Assembly: GCF_009908285.1 (NCBI RefSeq)
Contig: NZ_JAAARM010000035.1
Coordinates: 1-64,000 of the forward strand
DNA length: 64,000 bases
Reading direction: 5' to 3'
Source: Pseudomonas sp. Fl4BN1
GTDB lineage: Bacteria > Pseudomonadota > Gammaproteobacteria > Pseudomonadales > Pseudomonadaceae
Shown here: positions 34,810-44,399 of the stretch, in pieces
Position numbering within the stretch: position 1 is the stretch's first letter
Layout of the letters: each line of letters starts with the position of its first letter
Program-made: the position numbers and the translations under genes
The notes under the pieces: generated by a model
Database searches by the model: none
The model's input: the letters and a program-made list of their open reading frames with translations, nothing else
Told to the model about the DNA's origin: nothing

Positions 34810-35055
34810 CCTTGGTCAATCAAGTTGTTTGCAATTCTCCGAATACTTCTCGCGAGTCATGAAAGTAACCGGCCTGCCAGCGAAAGTGGCGCCTGCTCGG
34901 AACAAGGCCCCAAGCCTGTTCGCCAACTCGCCGAGCAGCGCCCGAGTGCTCCTGCGGATAGGCCAGGGATGGCCTTATAAATGCCAAGCAGGGGACTCTG
35001 GCCGGCCCATGGTGTAAGCTCTTGCGCTCTTTGGATTTGAGCCACTGCGAGCCCT

Positions 35056-36399
35056 ATGCCGTCGCTTTTCAAACGTTCTTTGCTGCCCAAGCTGCGCAGC
35101 TTCCCCCTGGCTGCCGAGGCCTTCACCACGCTGACTGGCGCTGCGGAATTTCGTCGCACGCTGCTGGAGCAAATTGCCCAGGCCACTCGACGCATCTATA
35201 TCGTCGCGCTGTACTTGCAACAGGATGAGGCCGGCCAGGAAATCCTCGATGCCCTGCATGCCGCCAAGGCCGCTCGCCCCGAACTGGAGGTGGTGGTCGT
35301 GGTGGACTGGCTGCGGGCCCAGCGTGGCCTGATCGGGGCCGGCAAGCAGCCGGGCAACTCGGCCTGGTATCAGGACATGACTCGCACGCATGCCAGCGAA
35401 GTACCGATCTACGGTGTGCCGGTGCAGACCCGGGAGTTGTTCGGGGTCTTGCACCTCAAGGGTTTCGTGATCGATGACTGCGTGCTGTACAGCGGCGCCA
35501 GCTTGAACAACGTGTACCTGCACAAGTTCGACAAGTACCGTTTCGACCGTTATCACCTGCTGCATAACCAGGCCCTGGCCGACTCCATGCACCACCTGGT
35601 AAAGCACGGTCTGGTGGAGTCGCGGGCGGTGCATCGGCTGGACCTGCCGAACCTGCCCAGCACCCGCAGCCTGCGTAACGATATCGGTGACCTGCGCAGC
35701 CGTCTCAAGCACGCCACCTATGACACCACCGCCGGTGGCCTGGACAAGAGCGGGCTGTCGGTCAGCCCGTTGCTCGGGGTCGGCAAGGGCAACCCCTTGA
35801 ACCGGGTGGTCTGCGAACTGATCGCCGGGGCCCAGCAGCAACTGACCATCTGCACCCCGTATTTCAACCTGCCACTAGTCGTCACCCGGGAGATCAACCG
35901 TGCCTTGGAGCGCGGGGTGCGGATCGACATCATTGTTGGCGACAAGACCGCCAACGACTTCTATATCCCCCCCAGCCAGCCGTTCAAGGTAATTGCCGCG
36001 CTGCCTTATCTGTACGAAATCAGCCTGCGGCGTTTCGCCAAGCGCCACCAGAAGGTGATCGACAGCGGCCAGTTGAACCTGCACCTGTGGCGTGACGGTG
36101 ACAATACCTACCACCTCAAGGGCATGTGGGTCGACGAGCGTTATACCTTGCTCACCGGCAACAACCTCAACCCGCGAGCGTTTCGCCTGGACCTGGAAAA
36201 CGCCCTGTTGCTGGATGATCCCAAGGGCGAGTTGCTGGATGCGCGAGGTGCCGAGCAAGAGCAGATCTACCGTCACACCCGGCGCATTGAACACTTCCAG
36301 TACCTGGACAGTCTGGTGGACTACCCCGAGGCCGTGGGCAAGTTCCTGCGCCGGGTCAGCCGTGTGCGGATCGAGCGCTTGTTCTACCGCATGCTGTGA
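35056..36399 (+). CDS. pssA: CDP-diacylglycerol-serine O-phosphatidyltransferase (PLD-type)
   Basis: A 447-residue phosphatidylserine synthase that makes the precursor of phosphatidylethanolamine at the inner membrane. It is the proteobacterial PLD-superfamily type, with two HxK motifs: HLKGFVIDD with H133 and K135, and HLKGMWVDE with H353 and K355. Length is typical for E. coli-type PssA. ATG 35056 follows a GCGAGCCC context with no strong ribosome site. It stands alone. Confidence 0.94.
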   Translation: MPSLFKRSLLPKLRSFPLAAEAFTTLTGAAEFRRTLLEQIAQATRRIYIVALYLQQDEAGQEILDALHAAKAARPELEVVVVVDWLRAQRGLIGAGKQPGNSAWYQDMTRTHASEVPIYGVPVQTRELFGVLHLKGFVIDDCVLYSGASLNNVYLHKFDKYRFDRYHLLHNQALADSMHHLVKHGLVESRAVHRLDLPNLPSTRSLRNDIGDLRSRLKHATYDTTAGGLDKSGLSVSPLLGVGKGNPLNRVVCELIAGAQQQLTICTPYFNLPLVVTREINRALERGVRIDIIVGDKTANDFYIPPSQPFKVIAALPYLYEISLRRFAKRHQKVIDSGQLNLHLWRDGDNTYHLKGMWVDERYTLLTGNNLNPRAFRLDLENALLLDDPKGELLDARGAEQEQIYRHTRRIEHFQYLDSLVDYPEAVGKFLRRVSRVRIERLFYRML

Positions 36400-36446
36400 T
36401 CACAGGGGACTCGGCATTGGCCTGGTAGCCGCTGCCGAGTCGGCGT

Positions 36447-37652
36447 TCAGCTCCTGGCGCGCGGGTATGGCCAGATCACCACCATGAGCAGCAACACCGC
36501 GGCCAGCAGATAGGGCAGGCGTGGTTCGATGGCGTAGATCAGGCTCCCGGCCAACGGTCCGATGACCACGCCGAAACCCTGGGCGGCACCGATGCTGCCC
36601 GCAGTGGCGCCTTGTTCCGAAGCTTCTACGGCATTCGCTGCCAGGGCCGAGAACGAGGGGAAGATACCGCCCATGCCGGCCGCCGAGACAAAAAACGCCA
36701 GCCACAGGCCCCAGGCACTGTCCACCAGCATGCTGCCGGCATAACCCACGGCCGACAGCAAGGCGCCGTAGCGGATCATCCGCAGGGGTGGCCACTCCAG
36801 CCTGCGCACCACCAACTGCGAGCAGATCAGAGCCACGCCGACCATGGCCAAGGCCACGCCCGCGGTCTGGGCAGCATCGGCCGGGCTCATGTGCAGCCGG
36901 TCCAGGGCGTAGAAACTGACGGTGATCTGGGCAATCGACACGCAGAGCATGGCGATGAAGGCCACCACCATTGGCCGGTGCAACCGCGGGTCGCTCAGGC
37001 GGACCCGGGTCGGGGCCTGCCTGAGGTGCAGCTCCTGGCGCGGCAATTTGAAGCGCAGCACCAGGAACGCCAATAACGGCAACACCGCCATGGCGTAGAA
37101 GGGCAGGCTCAGGCTGTAGCGGGCCAGCAGCGCGGCCACGGCCGGTCCCACCACCAGGCCTACGGCGTTGGCGGCACCGAGGGTGGCCATGGCGCGGGCC
37201 CGGTGCTGCGGTTCGACGTTGTCGGCGATCAGGGCGAAGCCGCCCACCGGAATCGCCGCATAGAAGGCACCGATCAGGCCGCGTCCAAGCATCAGGCCGG
37301 TAAAGGCCACGGCAATACTGGGCAGCATCTGCAGCGACAGGTCGATGAACAGGCACAGGGCCCAATAGGCCAGGGTGAAGCCGGCGGTGCCCAGCAGCAG
37401 CACCCGACGACGGCCGAAGCGATCGCTGGCTCGGCCCCAGGGGCGCGCCAGGAGCATCCAGATCACCCCGGACACGGTGACGGCGGCGCCGGCGTGCCAG
37501 GTTTCCAGGTGCAGTGCGCGGGAGATGGGACCAATCAGCGAGACGAAGGCCATCATCGACATGGTGCAAGCCATGTAGGCGACCATCAGCGGCAGCAGGC
37601 TGAACGCGCTACTGTTCTTTAAAACATGGGGGCGCGGAGTGGAGCGTGGCAT
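36447..37652 (-). CDS. MFS transporter
   Basis: A 401-residue inner-membrane transporter with 12 hydrophobic segments. The loop 2-3 motif reads LARPWGRASDRFGRRRVLLLG, and the second half has a similar LVVRRLEWPP step. GVIWMLLARPWGRASD and the LGRGLIGAFYAAIPVGGFALIADN segments point to the drug-proton antiporter type, but the substrate is unknown. ATG 37652; a near-palindrome lies about 60 bp upstream. Confidence 0.88.
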   Translation of the reverse strand: MPRSTPRPHVLKNSSAFSLLPLMVAYMACTMSMMAFVSLIGPISRALHLETWHAGAAVTVSGVIWMLLARPWGRASDRFGRRRVLLLGTAGFTLAYWALCLFIDLSLQMLPSIAVAFTGLMLGRGLIGAFYAAIPVGGFALIADNVEPQHRARAMATLGAANAVGLVVGPAVAALLARYSLSLPFYAMAVLPLLAFLVLRFKLPRQELHLRQAPTRVRLSDPRLHRPMVVAFIAMLCVSIAQITVSFYALDRLHMSPADAAQTAGVALAMVGVALICSQLVVRRLEWPPLRMIRYGALLSAVGYAGSMLVDSAWGLWLAFFVSAAGMGGIFPSFSALAANAVEASEQGATAGSIGAAQGFGVVIGPLAGSLIYAIEPRLPYLLAAVLLLMVVIWPYPRARS

Positions 37653-37705
37653 GGGCTAGCTTCCGTAAATTCTTGGCTACAGGGGCGATCTCAATTGGGT
37701 ATCTC

Positions 37706-37723
37706 TATAACGTCGACGGTTAT
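37706..37723. promoter_or_regulatory. Near-perfect palindrome upstream of the MFS gene
   Basis: ATAAC-GTCGACG-GTTAT forms an almost perfect palindrome about 55 bp before the MFS start and overlapping the stop of the next gene. It could be an operator for the transporter. Confidence 0.35.
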
Positions 37724-38619
37724 GGCACGGAAGCGTCACTTTCACCGCTTGCGAACCCTTGGCTCTTGTTGCAGTGACGTCTTTCAAAATGTGTGCTGAA
37801 GGGTGGGGTACTAGTGGCTATCAATACGCTCTCATCATCAATTCGGGTCATCCGTTCTTGTCGAGGATCTTTCACACAAGGATCGTATGCATACATTTCG
37901 AAGTGGACGACAAAGATGCGCCCAATCGAGTTCAGCGCACGTTCATACCAGGGAGTGAGGTAGACGGTTCCGAGGATCAGCGCTGCGACGCCGAGAAGCC
38001 TCATGGTCCTAACAGAGTTAGTCCAGCGGGCCGTCTTATGTCGGATGCCTGGAAGCAGTAGGCCAGTGAAGATAATCGGTAATGAGATCAAGCTGCTTAG
38101 TAACAGTTGAAGCGAAACCCCGATGTAGATCATAGCGATGATCACCAGCAACACCGCCAATGTTGCTAACGGGGTGAGAAAGGCTGTGGTGTAGGGAAAG
38201 AGTGACGGAGGGACGCCGGTAATTTTGTTAACGATGATTGCGGCATAGGCTGCTGAGAACGCCAAGGTCATGGCCAGCAGCCCTGTCAGCACGACGCGTA
38301 CCAACCAGGACTTTTTTTGCCAAGTCTTGAGTTGTGAAGCCCAGGCGTAAATTTCAATCAATACGGCTAGTGCCGATAGGGTTGCTGCCGCCCCCAGTAG
38401 TACAAGGTTCAATGGCATCGAAGAGCGAGCATCGGCCGTGGTGACAGTGCAGACCATCCACGCCAGAGAAAAGCCCATGGCGGCGGAGTACAGCTTTATG
38501 CGAGTTGGAGCTTCGATCCAGTCAATAAAAAAATTAATGATGCTGTTCAATCGTTGTTTCAAAATTTTCCCAAGTCCTTTTGATAGTCCCGTACCGGAAG
38601 GGCACGGGAACCATCGCAT
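37720..38619 (-). CDS. Polytopic membrane protein of unknown function
   Basis: A 299-residue protein with about seven hydrophobic segments between residues 45 and 225 (for example IKLYSAAMGFSLAWMVC, LLGAAATLSALAVLIEIYAW, TAFLTPLATLAVLLVIIAMIYI, LLGVAALILGTVYLTPWY) and a polar tail of about 70 residues with three cysteines. Base composition is clearly lower in GC than its neighbours, suggesting recent acquisition. No family recognised. AAGG lies about five bases before ATG 38619. Confidence 0.65.
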   Translation of the reverse strand: MRWFPCPSGTGLSKGLGKILKQRLNSIINFFIDWIEAPTRIKLYSAAMGFSLAWMVCTVTTADARSSMPLNLVLLGAAATLSALAVLIEIYAWASQLKTWQKKSWLVRVVLTGLLAMTLAFSAAYAAIIVNKITGVPPSLFPYTTAFLTPLATLAVLLVIIAMIYIGVSLQLLLSSLISLPIIFTGLLLPGIRHKTARWTNSVRTMRLLGVAALILGTVYLTPWYERALNSIGRIFVVHFEMYAYDPCVKDPRQERMTRIDDESVLIATSTPPFSTHFERRHCNKSQGFASGESDASVP

Positions 38620-38699
38620 TATGCCTTAAGCGTCTTTAAGCGACTTGCGCTGGTCGCCTTTCCTCTTACTGAGGTCGGTGACTGCTCGTTTACGGCAAT

Positions 38700-39524
38700 T
38701 CAGTTCAGACCCAGTTTGCCGCGCAGGGTGGAGAGGTCCTCCGCCAGGGTGTTGACCGGGCCCACCAAGGCCTTGCGGTCGGCTTCCTTGACCTTGTCGT
38801 AGGTCATGAAACCGCCGTCCGGGGTTTTGTACTTGGCGAGGATCTTGTTCACCGCGGCGAAGTTCTTGTCGACCTTGGCGACAAAGGCCTTGTCCTGCTT
38901 CTCGATTTGCGGACGGAACAGGTCGACGATTTTCTTCGCACCGTCGATGTTGCCCTGGAAGTCGTAGAGGTCGGTGTGGCTGTAGCGATCTTCTTCACCG
39001 GAGATCTTGGTCGCGGCCACTTCTTCCAGCAGCGCGGCGGCGCCACCGACGACTTTTTCCGGCGGGAAGGTCAGGCCGGCGACGCGAGCCTGCAAGTCCT
39101 TGACGTCCTTGTTCAGGCTGTCGGCCAGCTCGCCCAGGCCTTCGGTGCTGTTTTCCGAGAACAGCGAGTATTCCAGGCGGTGGAAACCGGTGAAGTCTTC
39201 GGCCTTGACGCCTTTTTCATGGTCATTGACCCGGGAGTCGATGGAGGCGTCGAGGTCACTGAAGAGTTCGGCGATCGGCTCGATCGACTCGTAGTAGACC
39301 CGGGTCGGCGCGTACAGCTTCTTGGCGGTGGCCAGGTCGCCCTTTTTCACTGCGTCGGTGAATTGCTGGGTGTGGCTGGTCAGCCCATCGAGCTGTTCGG
39401 TGACGTAGATCTTGTAGTCGGAGATCGGCCCCACCAGCTCCAGGGGCGCGGTGGCAGCGAATGCCGCAAGCGGAGCATGGAGCAAGCCAAGGGTCAGCAA
39501 CACAGCGAGAGGCGACTTTTTCAT
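38700..39524 (-). CDS. efeM: Imelysin-family iron-binding protein EfeM (EfeO without cupredoxin domain)
   Basis: A 274-residue periplasmic protein with a signal peptide (about 1-23, ending AAFAAT) and a single M75/imelysin domain. The HRLEYSLF motif (HxxE) expected to bind metal is present, as are SDYKIYVTEQLDGL and EEDRYSHTDLYDFQ. It lacks the N-terminal cupredoxin found in full EfeO, so it matches the EfeM form. Last gene of the efeUOB operon, 35 nt after efeB. Confidence 0.87.
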   Translation of the reverse strand: MKKSPLAVLLTLGLLHAPLAAFAATAPLELVGPISDYKIYVTEQLDGLTSHTQQFTDAVKKGDLATAKKLYAPTRVYYESIEPIAELFSDLDASIDSRVNDHEKGVKAEDFTGFHRLEYSLFSENSTEGLGELADSLNKDVKDLQARVAGLTFPPEKVVGGAAALLEEVAATKISGEEDRYSHTDLYDFQGNIDGAKKIVDLFRPQIEKQDKAFVAKVDKNFAAVNKILAKYKTPDGGFMTYDKVKEADRKALVGPVNTLAEDLSTLRGKLGLN

Positions 39525-39559
39525 GGGACTTTTCCGTGGGGGTAGTGTTGTTTTTGGTG

Positions 39560-40873
39560 TTAGGCAGTGATTTTTGCTTGAGTGGCATCGAGCAATGAGC
39601 GACCGATGAAATCCTGGTCGCCGGTGACACCCGGCAAGGTGAAGAAATAACCGCCGCCCACAGGCTTCAGGTACTCCTCCAGGGGCTCGCCGTTCAGCCG
39701 GGTCTGCACTGCGACAAAGCCTTTTTCCAGGTCCGCCTGGTAGCAGATGAACAGCAGGCCCATGTCCAGCTGGCCGTTCTTGTTGACGCCGTTGGAGTAG
39801 TTGAACGGCCGGCGCAGGATCAGGTTCTGCTGGCTCTGCGCGGTGCGTGGGTTGGCCAGGCGGATGTGGGCGTCGAGCTTGGTGACCTTGCCGTGGGGGT
39901 CTCGGGCGTAGTCGGGGACCTGGCTTTCCTTCTGGCCGTCCATGGGCGCGCCGCTGGTCTTGACCCGGCCGATGATGCTTTCCTGCTCTTGCAGCGGGGT
40001 GCGGTCCCAGCGTTCGACGAAGTTGCGGATGATCCGCACCGCCTGGTAGCTGCCATGGGCCGCCCAGGCCGGTTCGTCACTGCCGGGCTGGACCCAGACG
40101 ATCTGCTGCATGGCCTTCTGGTCGTTGGAGTCGGGGTTGGCCGAGCCGTCGCGAAAACCCAGGAAGTTGCGCGCGCTTTGCGCCGCCTCGCCGGGCTTGG
40201 CCGGGGCCTGGGGCGGTACGCTGCCTTCCTGTTTCCAGCGCACCAGCAGCAGGTCGGGCAGGTTCTTCACGATATCGCGCAGGGCGTGGATGTTGGTGTC
40301 GGCGGTGTTGGAGCAGATCTGCAGGCTCAGGTCGCCGTGGCAGTTGGCAGGCTCCAGGGCATCGTTGGGAAACCCCACCATGCGCGTCAGGCGCTTGGGT
40401 TTGGCAGATTCCAGGCCGAAGCGTTCGTCGAACAGCGACTCGCCCACCGAGACGCTGATGGTCAGGTTGTCCGGGGTCACCACCGGGCCGAGGATGCCCG
40501 AATCCAGGGGCGGCAGTTTCGGGTCGACCTGGGTCACCGGGCCGCCGCTCATGAGGAAGCTGATGCGTTCATTGAGGGTGCGAAACAGCCGCTCCAGGTC
40601 ATCGCGGTCGCTGGCCAGTACATCGAAGGACACCAGCATGCCCGAAGCCGGACGTGGGGTGACGATGCCGCTCTGGTGCTGGCCGTGGAAGTCGTGATGA
40701 TCCTGGGTCTTGTCGCTGCTGGGGGCCTGGGTGACCTGGGCTGCGGCGCTGGCGGCCATGGCCGGGCAGCTCAGGCTGCTGCCGGCCAGGGCTACGCCGG
40801 CAGCGCCCATGCCCAGCAACACGCGCCGGCGTTGGGCGGAAAAAGACGGGTTGGACTGGTCTGAATCGTTCAT
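39560..40873 (-). CDS. efeB: Deferrochelatase/DyP-type peroxidase EfeB
   Basis: A 437-residue heme peroxidase of the dye-decolorising type, exported by Tat (N-terminal QRRRVLLGMGAAGVALAGS twin arginine). DyP signatures are GFRDGSANP (GxxDG with catalytic aspartate), the proximal histidine and the RRPFNYSNGVN segment. In enterics it oxidises ferrous iron and has been reported to release iron from heme. Second-to-last gene of the operon. Confidence 0.93.
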   Translation of the reverse strand: MNDSDQSNPSFSAQRRRVLLGMGAAGVALAGSSLSCPAMAASAAAQVTQAPSSDKTQDHHDFHGQHQSGIVTPRPASGMLVSFDVLASDRDDLERLFRTLNERISFLMSGGPVTQVDPKLPPLDSGILGPVVTPDNLTISVSVGESLFDERFGLESAKPKRLTRMVGFPNDALEPANCHGDLSLQICSNTADTNIHALRDIVKNLPDLLLVRWKQEGSVPPQAPAKPGEAAQSARNFLGFRDGSANPDSNDQKAMQQIVWVQPGSDEPAWAAHGSYQAVRIIRNFVERWDRTPLQEQESIIGRVKTSGAPMDGQKESQVPDYARDPHGKVTKLDAHIRLANPRTAQSQQNLILRRPFNYSNGVNKNGQLDMGLLFICYQADLEKGFVAVQTRLNGEPLEEYLKPVGGGYFFTLPGVTGDQDFIGRSLLDATQAKITA

Positions 40874-40888
40874 TGAAGGCTCGTCTTG

Positions 40889-42088
40889 TTACAGGCCGGA
40901 GAGGCCGAGTGCGGGATCGATGCGGTCGAGGGCGTCGGCCAGGGCCTTGGCCTTGTCGGCAAGCTCTTTGCGTTGTTCGGCGCTGACCTGGTCGTAGGCG
41001 ACATAACCGAAGCCATCGCGCAGGCTGTCGAGCCGGGCGGCCAGGGCATTGGCGGCGTTGTCCACCTCGGGCAGCAATTGCGCCGCAGACTTGGCCAGCA
41101 AGGGCCGCAGCAGGTCGATGACTTTGCGCGTGGTGTCCAGGTTGGCAGCAAAGCCGTTGAGGTCGCTGTGGCTGTAGCGTTCCTCCTCGCCGCTGCTGGC
41201 TCGCAGGTCGGCCAGGCTGCGCATGTTGCGGGCCACGATGCTCACCAGTTGCTCCGGCGGCAGGGTCTGGGCCAACAGCTGCTCCTTGAGGCTGGCCACA
41301 TCGCTGGATAAGTGTTGCGCCACCGGGGCCAGGCCTGCCAGGTCGCGCTTCTGGAACAGGCCGTACTCCAGGCGATGGAAGCCGCTGAAGCCCGGGTCCT
41401 GTTCACGCTGTTCGAAATAGTCGGCGCGGGCGTTGATGGCGTTGTCCAGTTCGGCCAGGCGCTGGGCCGCGGGAGCCAGGCGCTGATAAGCGGCGCGGGC
41501 CGGCAGGTACAGGGCCTGGGCCTGCTTCAGGTCGCCGCTGTCGATGGCTTGCTGCAAGGCGTTCACCGCCTTGGTCAGGGCGCTGCCCTGGGTGCTCAGG
41601 TAGACCCTGAACTCCGACAGCGGGCCGATGAAGGCCACCATCGACGGCCGCGCCTTGGCCTGGGCATCAGACTCGGCGGTCGGGGTCACGTGCAGGGTGC
41701 CGCGGGGGTTGCTCAGCAGCCCGCAGGTGATGGCGTAGTCACCGGGCAGCAGGTTGGCGTTGATCACCTGGCTCAGGCCCGGGGCGATGTTCTCCCGTTC
41801 TTCCACCACCAGCACGCCGTCGAGGATTTCCCATTCCACGGCGCGATCCGAGCGGTTGACGATGCGAAAGCTGGTGTGCCCGGCCGGGACCGTCAGCGCA
41901 TTGGGCTCGCAGCTCTTGGGGTGGATGGTCACGGTGATTTCGCCCTGGTGGGCCTGGCGCTTGCTGGCGGCCAGTTGCGAGGCGTAGTAGAACAGCCCGC
42001 CGGCGGCGATCATCACGATCACCGAGCCGGCAACCGCCCAGCGCAATGCGCGGGGAGGCGAGGCCTGGGGAGAGGCTTGCTGGGTCAT
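40889..42088 (-). CDS. efeO: EfeO ferrous iron transport component (cupredoxin plus M75)
   Basis: A 399-residue periplasmic protein. One N-terminal membrane helix (about 16-38) anchors it; residues about 45-135 form the cupredoxin domain with metal-binding candidates in HPKSCEPNA and YAITCGLL; residues about 150-399 are the M75 imelysin domain with HRLEYGLFQ. It passes iron to the EfeU channel. Lies 8 nt after efeU. Confidence 0.9.
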   Translation of the reverse strand: MTQQASPQASPPRALRWAVAGSVIVMIAAGGLFYYASQLAASKRQAHQGEITVTIHPKSCEPNALTVPAGHTSFRIVNRSDRAVEWEILDGVLVVEERENIAPGLSQVINANLLPGDYAITCGLLSNPRGTLHVTPTAESDAQAKARPSMVAFIGPLSEFRVYLSTQGSALTKAVNALQQAIDSGDLKQAQALYLPARAAYQRLAPAAQRLAELDNAINARADYFEQREQDPGFSGFHRLEYGLFQKRDLAGLAPVAQHLSSDVASLKEQLLAQTLPPEQLVSIVARNMRSLADLRASSGEEERYSHSDLNGFAANLDTTRKVIDLLRPLLAKSAAQLLPEVDNAANALAARLDSLRDGFGYVAYDQVSAEQRKELADKAKALADALDRIDPALGLSGL

Positions 42089-42096
42089 GGGGAGCC

Positions 42097-42945
42097 TTAC
42101 TGACTGGAAACGGAAGACGAAGAGCCGGGCGCCTTGGCGGGGGCGCCACCGGGCAGGAAGAACAGCACCAGGGTTACGGCCAGGTACAGCACATAGGCGC
42201 CGAGGGTGCTGACGGTGGGCGCGTCCTGGTAGCCGAACATGCCGGCCAGCACCGAGCCCAGCGGGCCGTCCATGGGCAGGCTGGCGCTGAAGTCGAAGAG
42301 CACGGTCTGCAGGTGGTTCCAGATTCCCGCTTCATGCAGCGCCTGCACCGAGTTGGCGAGGATGCCGGCGGCCACCACTAGGATGAACAGACCGGTCCAG
42401 CGGAAGAATGCGCCGAGGTTCAGGCGCATGCTGCCGGTATAGATGAGGAAACCGACGATGATTGCCACGATCAGGCCCAGCAGGGCGCCGATGGGCGCGC
42501 CGGGGCCTTCGCTCTGCTGGAACACCGCCAGCAGGAAGAACACGGTTTCCAGGCCTTCCCGGGCCACGGCGAAGAACACCATGGCGATCAGCGCTGTGAC
42601 TTGGTGCTTGGAACCGGTCAGGGCATGGTCCAGGGACACATGCAGGGAGTGCTTGATCGAGCGCGCCACCTTGCGCATCCAGAACACCATGGAACTGAGG
42701 ATGCCCACGGCCACCAGGCCGACGATGCCCTCGAACAGCTCCTGCTGCTTCTGCGGGAACTCCGCACTCATCAGCTCCAGGCCACCGCCCACCAGTAGGG
42801 CCAGGGCCACGGCGAGGAATACGCCGATCCACACGGCGGGCATCCACTGGCCGCGACCGGTCTGTTTCAGGTAGCTGGCGATGATGCCAACGATGAGCGC
42901 GGCTTCAATCCCTTCGCGCAGCATGATCAGAAATGGAACGAGCAT
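42097..42945 (-). CDS. efeU: High-affinity ferrous iron permease EfeU (FTR1 family)
   Basis: A 282-residue inner-membrane permease with seven hydrophobic segments. The two iron-binding RExxE motifs are REGIE at residues 10-14 and REGLE at 129-133, in helices 1 and 4. It is full length, unlike the frameshifted E. coli K-12 copy. First gene of the operon; a Fur box lies 42 bp upstream of ATG 42945. Confidence 0.93.
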   Translation of the reverse strand: MLVPFLIMLREGIEAALIVGIIASYLKQTGRGQWMPAVWIGVFLAVALALLVGGGLELMSAEFPQKQQELFEGIVGLVAVGILSSMVFWMRKVARSIKHSLHVSLDHALTGSKHQVTALIAMVFFAVAREGLETVFFLLAVFQQSEGPGAPIGALLGLIVAIIVGFLIYTGSMRLNLGAFFRWTGLFILVVAAGILANSVQALHEAGIWNHLQTVLFDFSASLPMDGPLGSVLAGMFGYQDAPTVSTLGAYVLYLAVTLVLFFLPGGAPAKAPGSSSSVSSQ

Positions 42946-42986
42946 TCAGCACCGGCGGGTCAATTTGGTTAGGAAGTAATTTGTAA

Positions 42987-43005
42987 CATAATGATACTCA
43001 TTGCC
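42987..43005 (-). promoter_or_regulatory. Fur box of the efe operon
   Basis: CATAATGATACTCATTGCC matches the 19-bp Fur consensus at about 15 positions and lies 42 bp upstream of efeU. Iron repression of efeUOBM is expected. Confidence 0.72.
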
Positions 43006-43093
43006 AAATGAAGATTGTTACCAACTGCTGAACGGAAGCTGAACGGGATTCGTTTACCAAGGTAAAGGCTTTTGCCGCTCCAGCCTGATGGCT

Positions 43094-43436
43094 GTAGGAG
43101 CCGGCTTGCCGGCGAAGAGGGCCGCAAGACGTGCGCTGATCGGCTGGCGCCTTCGCTGGCAAGCCAGCTCCTACAGGGGGGCGGCTGCGCGACGTGGCTT
43201 TTTGTAGGAGCCGGCTTGCCGGCGAAGAGGGCCGCAAGACGTGCGCTGATCGGCTGGCGCTTTCGCTGGCAAGCCAGCTCCTACGGGGGCGGCGGCTGCG
43301 CGACGTGGCTTTTTGTAGGAGCCGGCTTGCCGGCGAGGGGGGCCGCAAGACGTGTGCTGATCGGCTGGCAAGCCAGCTCATACGGGGGCGGCTGCTGCGC
43401 GATGTGGCTTTTTGTAGGAGCCGGCTTGCCGGCGAA
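43094..43436. repeat. REP array E: three to four inverted REP pairs
   Basis: Seven REP copies with a period of about 110 bp between the efe promoter and the AraC gene. Spacers (GAGGGCCGCAAGACGTGCGCTGATCGG..., GCGACGTGGCTTTTT) repeat almost exactly. One reverse copy (near 43360-43381) has lost part of its first arm and reads CTCATAC. Confidence 0.92.
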
Positions 43437-43465
43437 GGGGACCGCAAGACGTGCGGCAGTTCGGC

Positions 43466-44371
43466 TCAGCCGAGGTTCTGTTCGGTCAGCCGTTGCACTG
43501 CCAGGCGGCGGTAGTGGGAAGGGGTCATGCCCTTGAGCTGCTGGAAACGCCGGTTGAAGTTGGAGATGTTGTTGAAACCCGACTCGAAGCACACGTCAGT
43601 CACCGGCTTGTCGCCATCGGCCAGCAGCTCGCAGGACTTGCTGATTCGCAGGCGATTGACGAACTCGATGAAGCAGCGCCCGGTGGCCTGCTTGAACACC
43701 CGGGAGAAGTAGGTGGGCTTCATCCCGAGGTGGTCGGCGACTTCGTCCAGGGTCAGCTCCCGGGCGTAGTGGGCAAAGATGTAGTCCACCGCGCGGTTGG
43801 TGCGGTCGATGCTGTGCTCATCCGCCAGCTGCACGCGAGTGGCCCCGGACAGCAGTTGGTAGTCGTCGCAGGCGGCGAGCAGCTCCATGAGGATGAAAAA
43901 GTGGCCGAGGCGGGTGATGCCGGTGGAGTCGGCAATGCGCTGCATCAACGGCAGGGCCTGGGCGATGGTGTGCTGGCAGCGAAACTCGATGCCGTATTGC
44001 GCGCGCTCCAGCAGCGCTGTGAGGTTTTTCAGCTCGGCGAACACCTGGCTGCCGCTGTCGAACAGTTCATCGGTGAAGTTCACCAGCATGTCGCGCTTGA
44101 GCACCACTTCGTCCTCGGCCACCTGGCTGATCCAGTTGTGCGGCAGGTTGGGCCCGGTGAGGAACAGCGTCTGCGGATAGAAGTTGCCGATGTAGTCGCC
44201 GATGAACACCTTGCCGGAGCTGGCGACGATCAGGTGCAGCTCGTATTCCTTGTGGAAATGCCAGCGCACCAGGGGGCAGGGGAAACCGTGCTGGCGGTAG
44301 ATGATGGACAGGCCGTTGTGGTCGTCCATCAACTCATAGGAAGGATCGGTGATCTTGCCGGGTCGACTCAT
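43466..44371 (-). CDS. AraC family transcriptional regulator
   Basis: A 301-residue regulator: N-terminal cupin ligand domain (about 15-110, with the WHFHKEYELHLIVASSGKVFIGDYIG segment) and a C-terminal double helix-turn-helix (about 200-295; LTLDEVADHLGMKPTYFSRVFKQATG and VTDVCFESGFNNISNFNRRFQQLKGMTPSHYR). The cupin arrangement is typical of sugar or sugar-alcohol sensors. No sugar operon is adjacent, so the target is unknown. ATG 44371 is chosen since upstream codons come from a REP-like remnant. Confidence 0.9.
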   Translation of the reverse strand: MSRPGKITDPSYELMDDHNGLSIIYRQHGFPCPLVRWHFHKEYELHLIVASSGKVFIGDYIGNFYPQTLFLTGPNLPHNWISQVAEDEVVLKRDMLVNFTDELFDSGSQVFAELKNLTALLERAQYGIEFRCQHTIAQALPLMQRIADSTGITRLGHFFILMELLAACDDYQLLSGATRVQLADEHSIDRTNRAVDYIFAHYARELTLDEVADHLGMKPTYFSRVFKQATGRCFIEFVNRLRISKSCELLADGDKPVTDVCFESGFNNISNFNRRFQQLKGMTPSHYRRLAVQRLTEQNLG

Positions 44372-44399
44372 GGCGCAGGTCTGTTTTTGTTGTTGGCCC

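Noticed and set aside
36394..36405. CTGTGATCACAG palindrome at the pssA stop codon
   Set aside because: It lies at the gene end, between convergent genes, and lacks the spacer of a CRP/Vfr site; likely chance.
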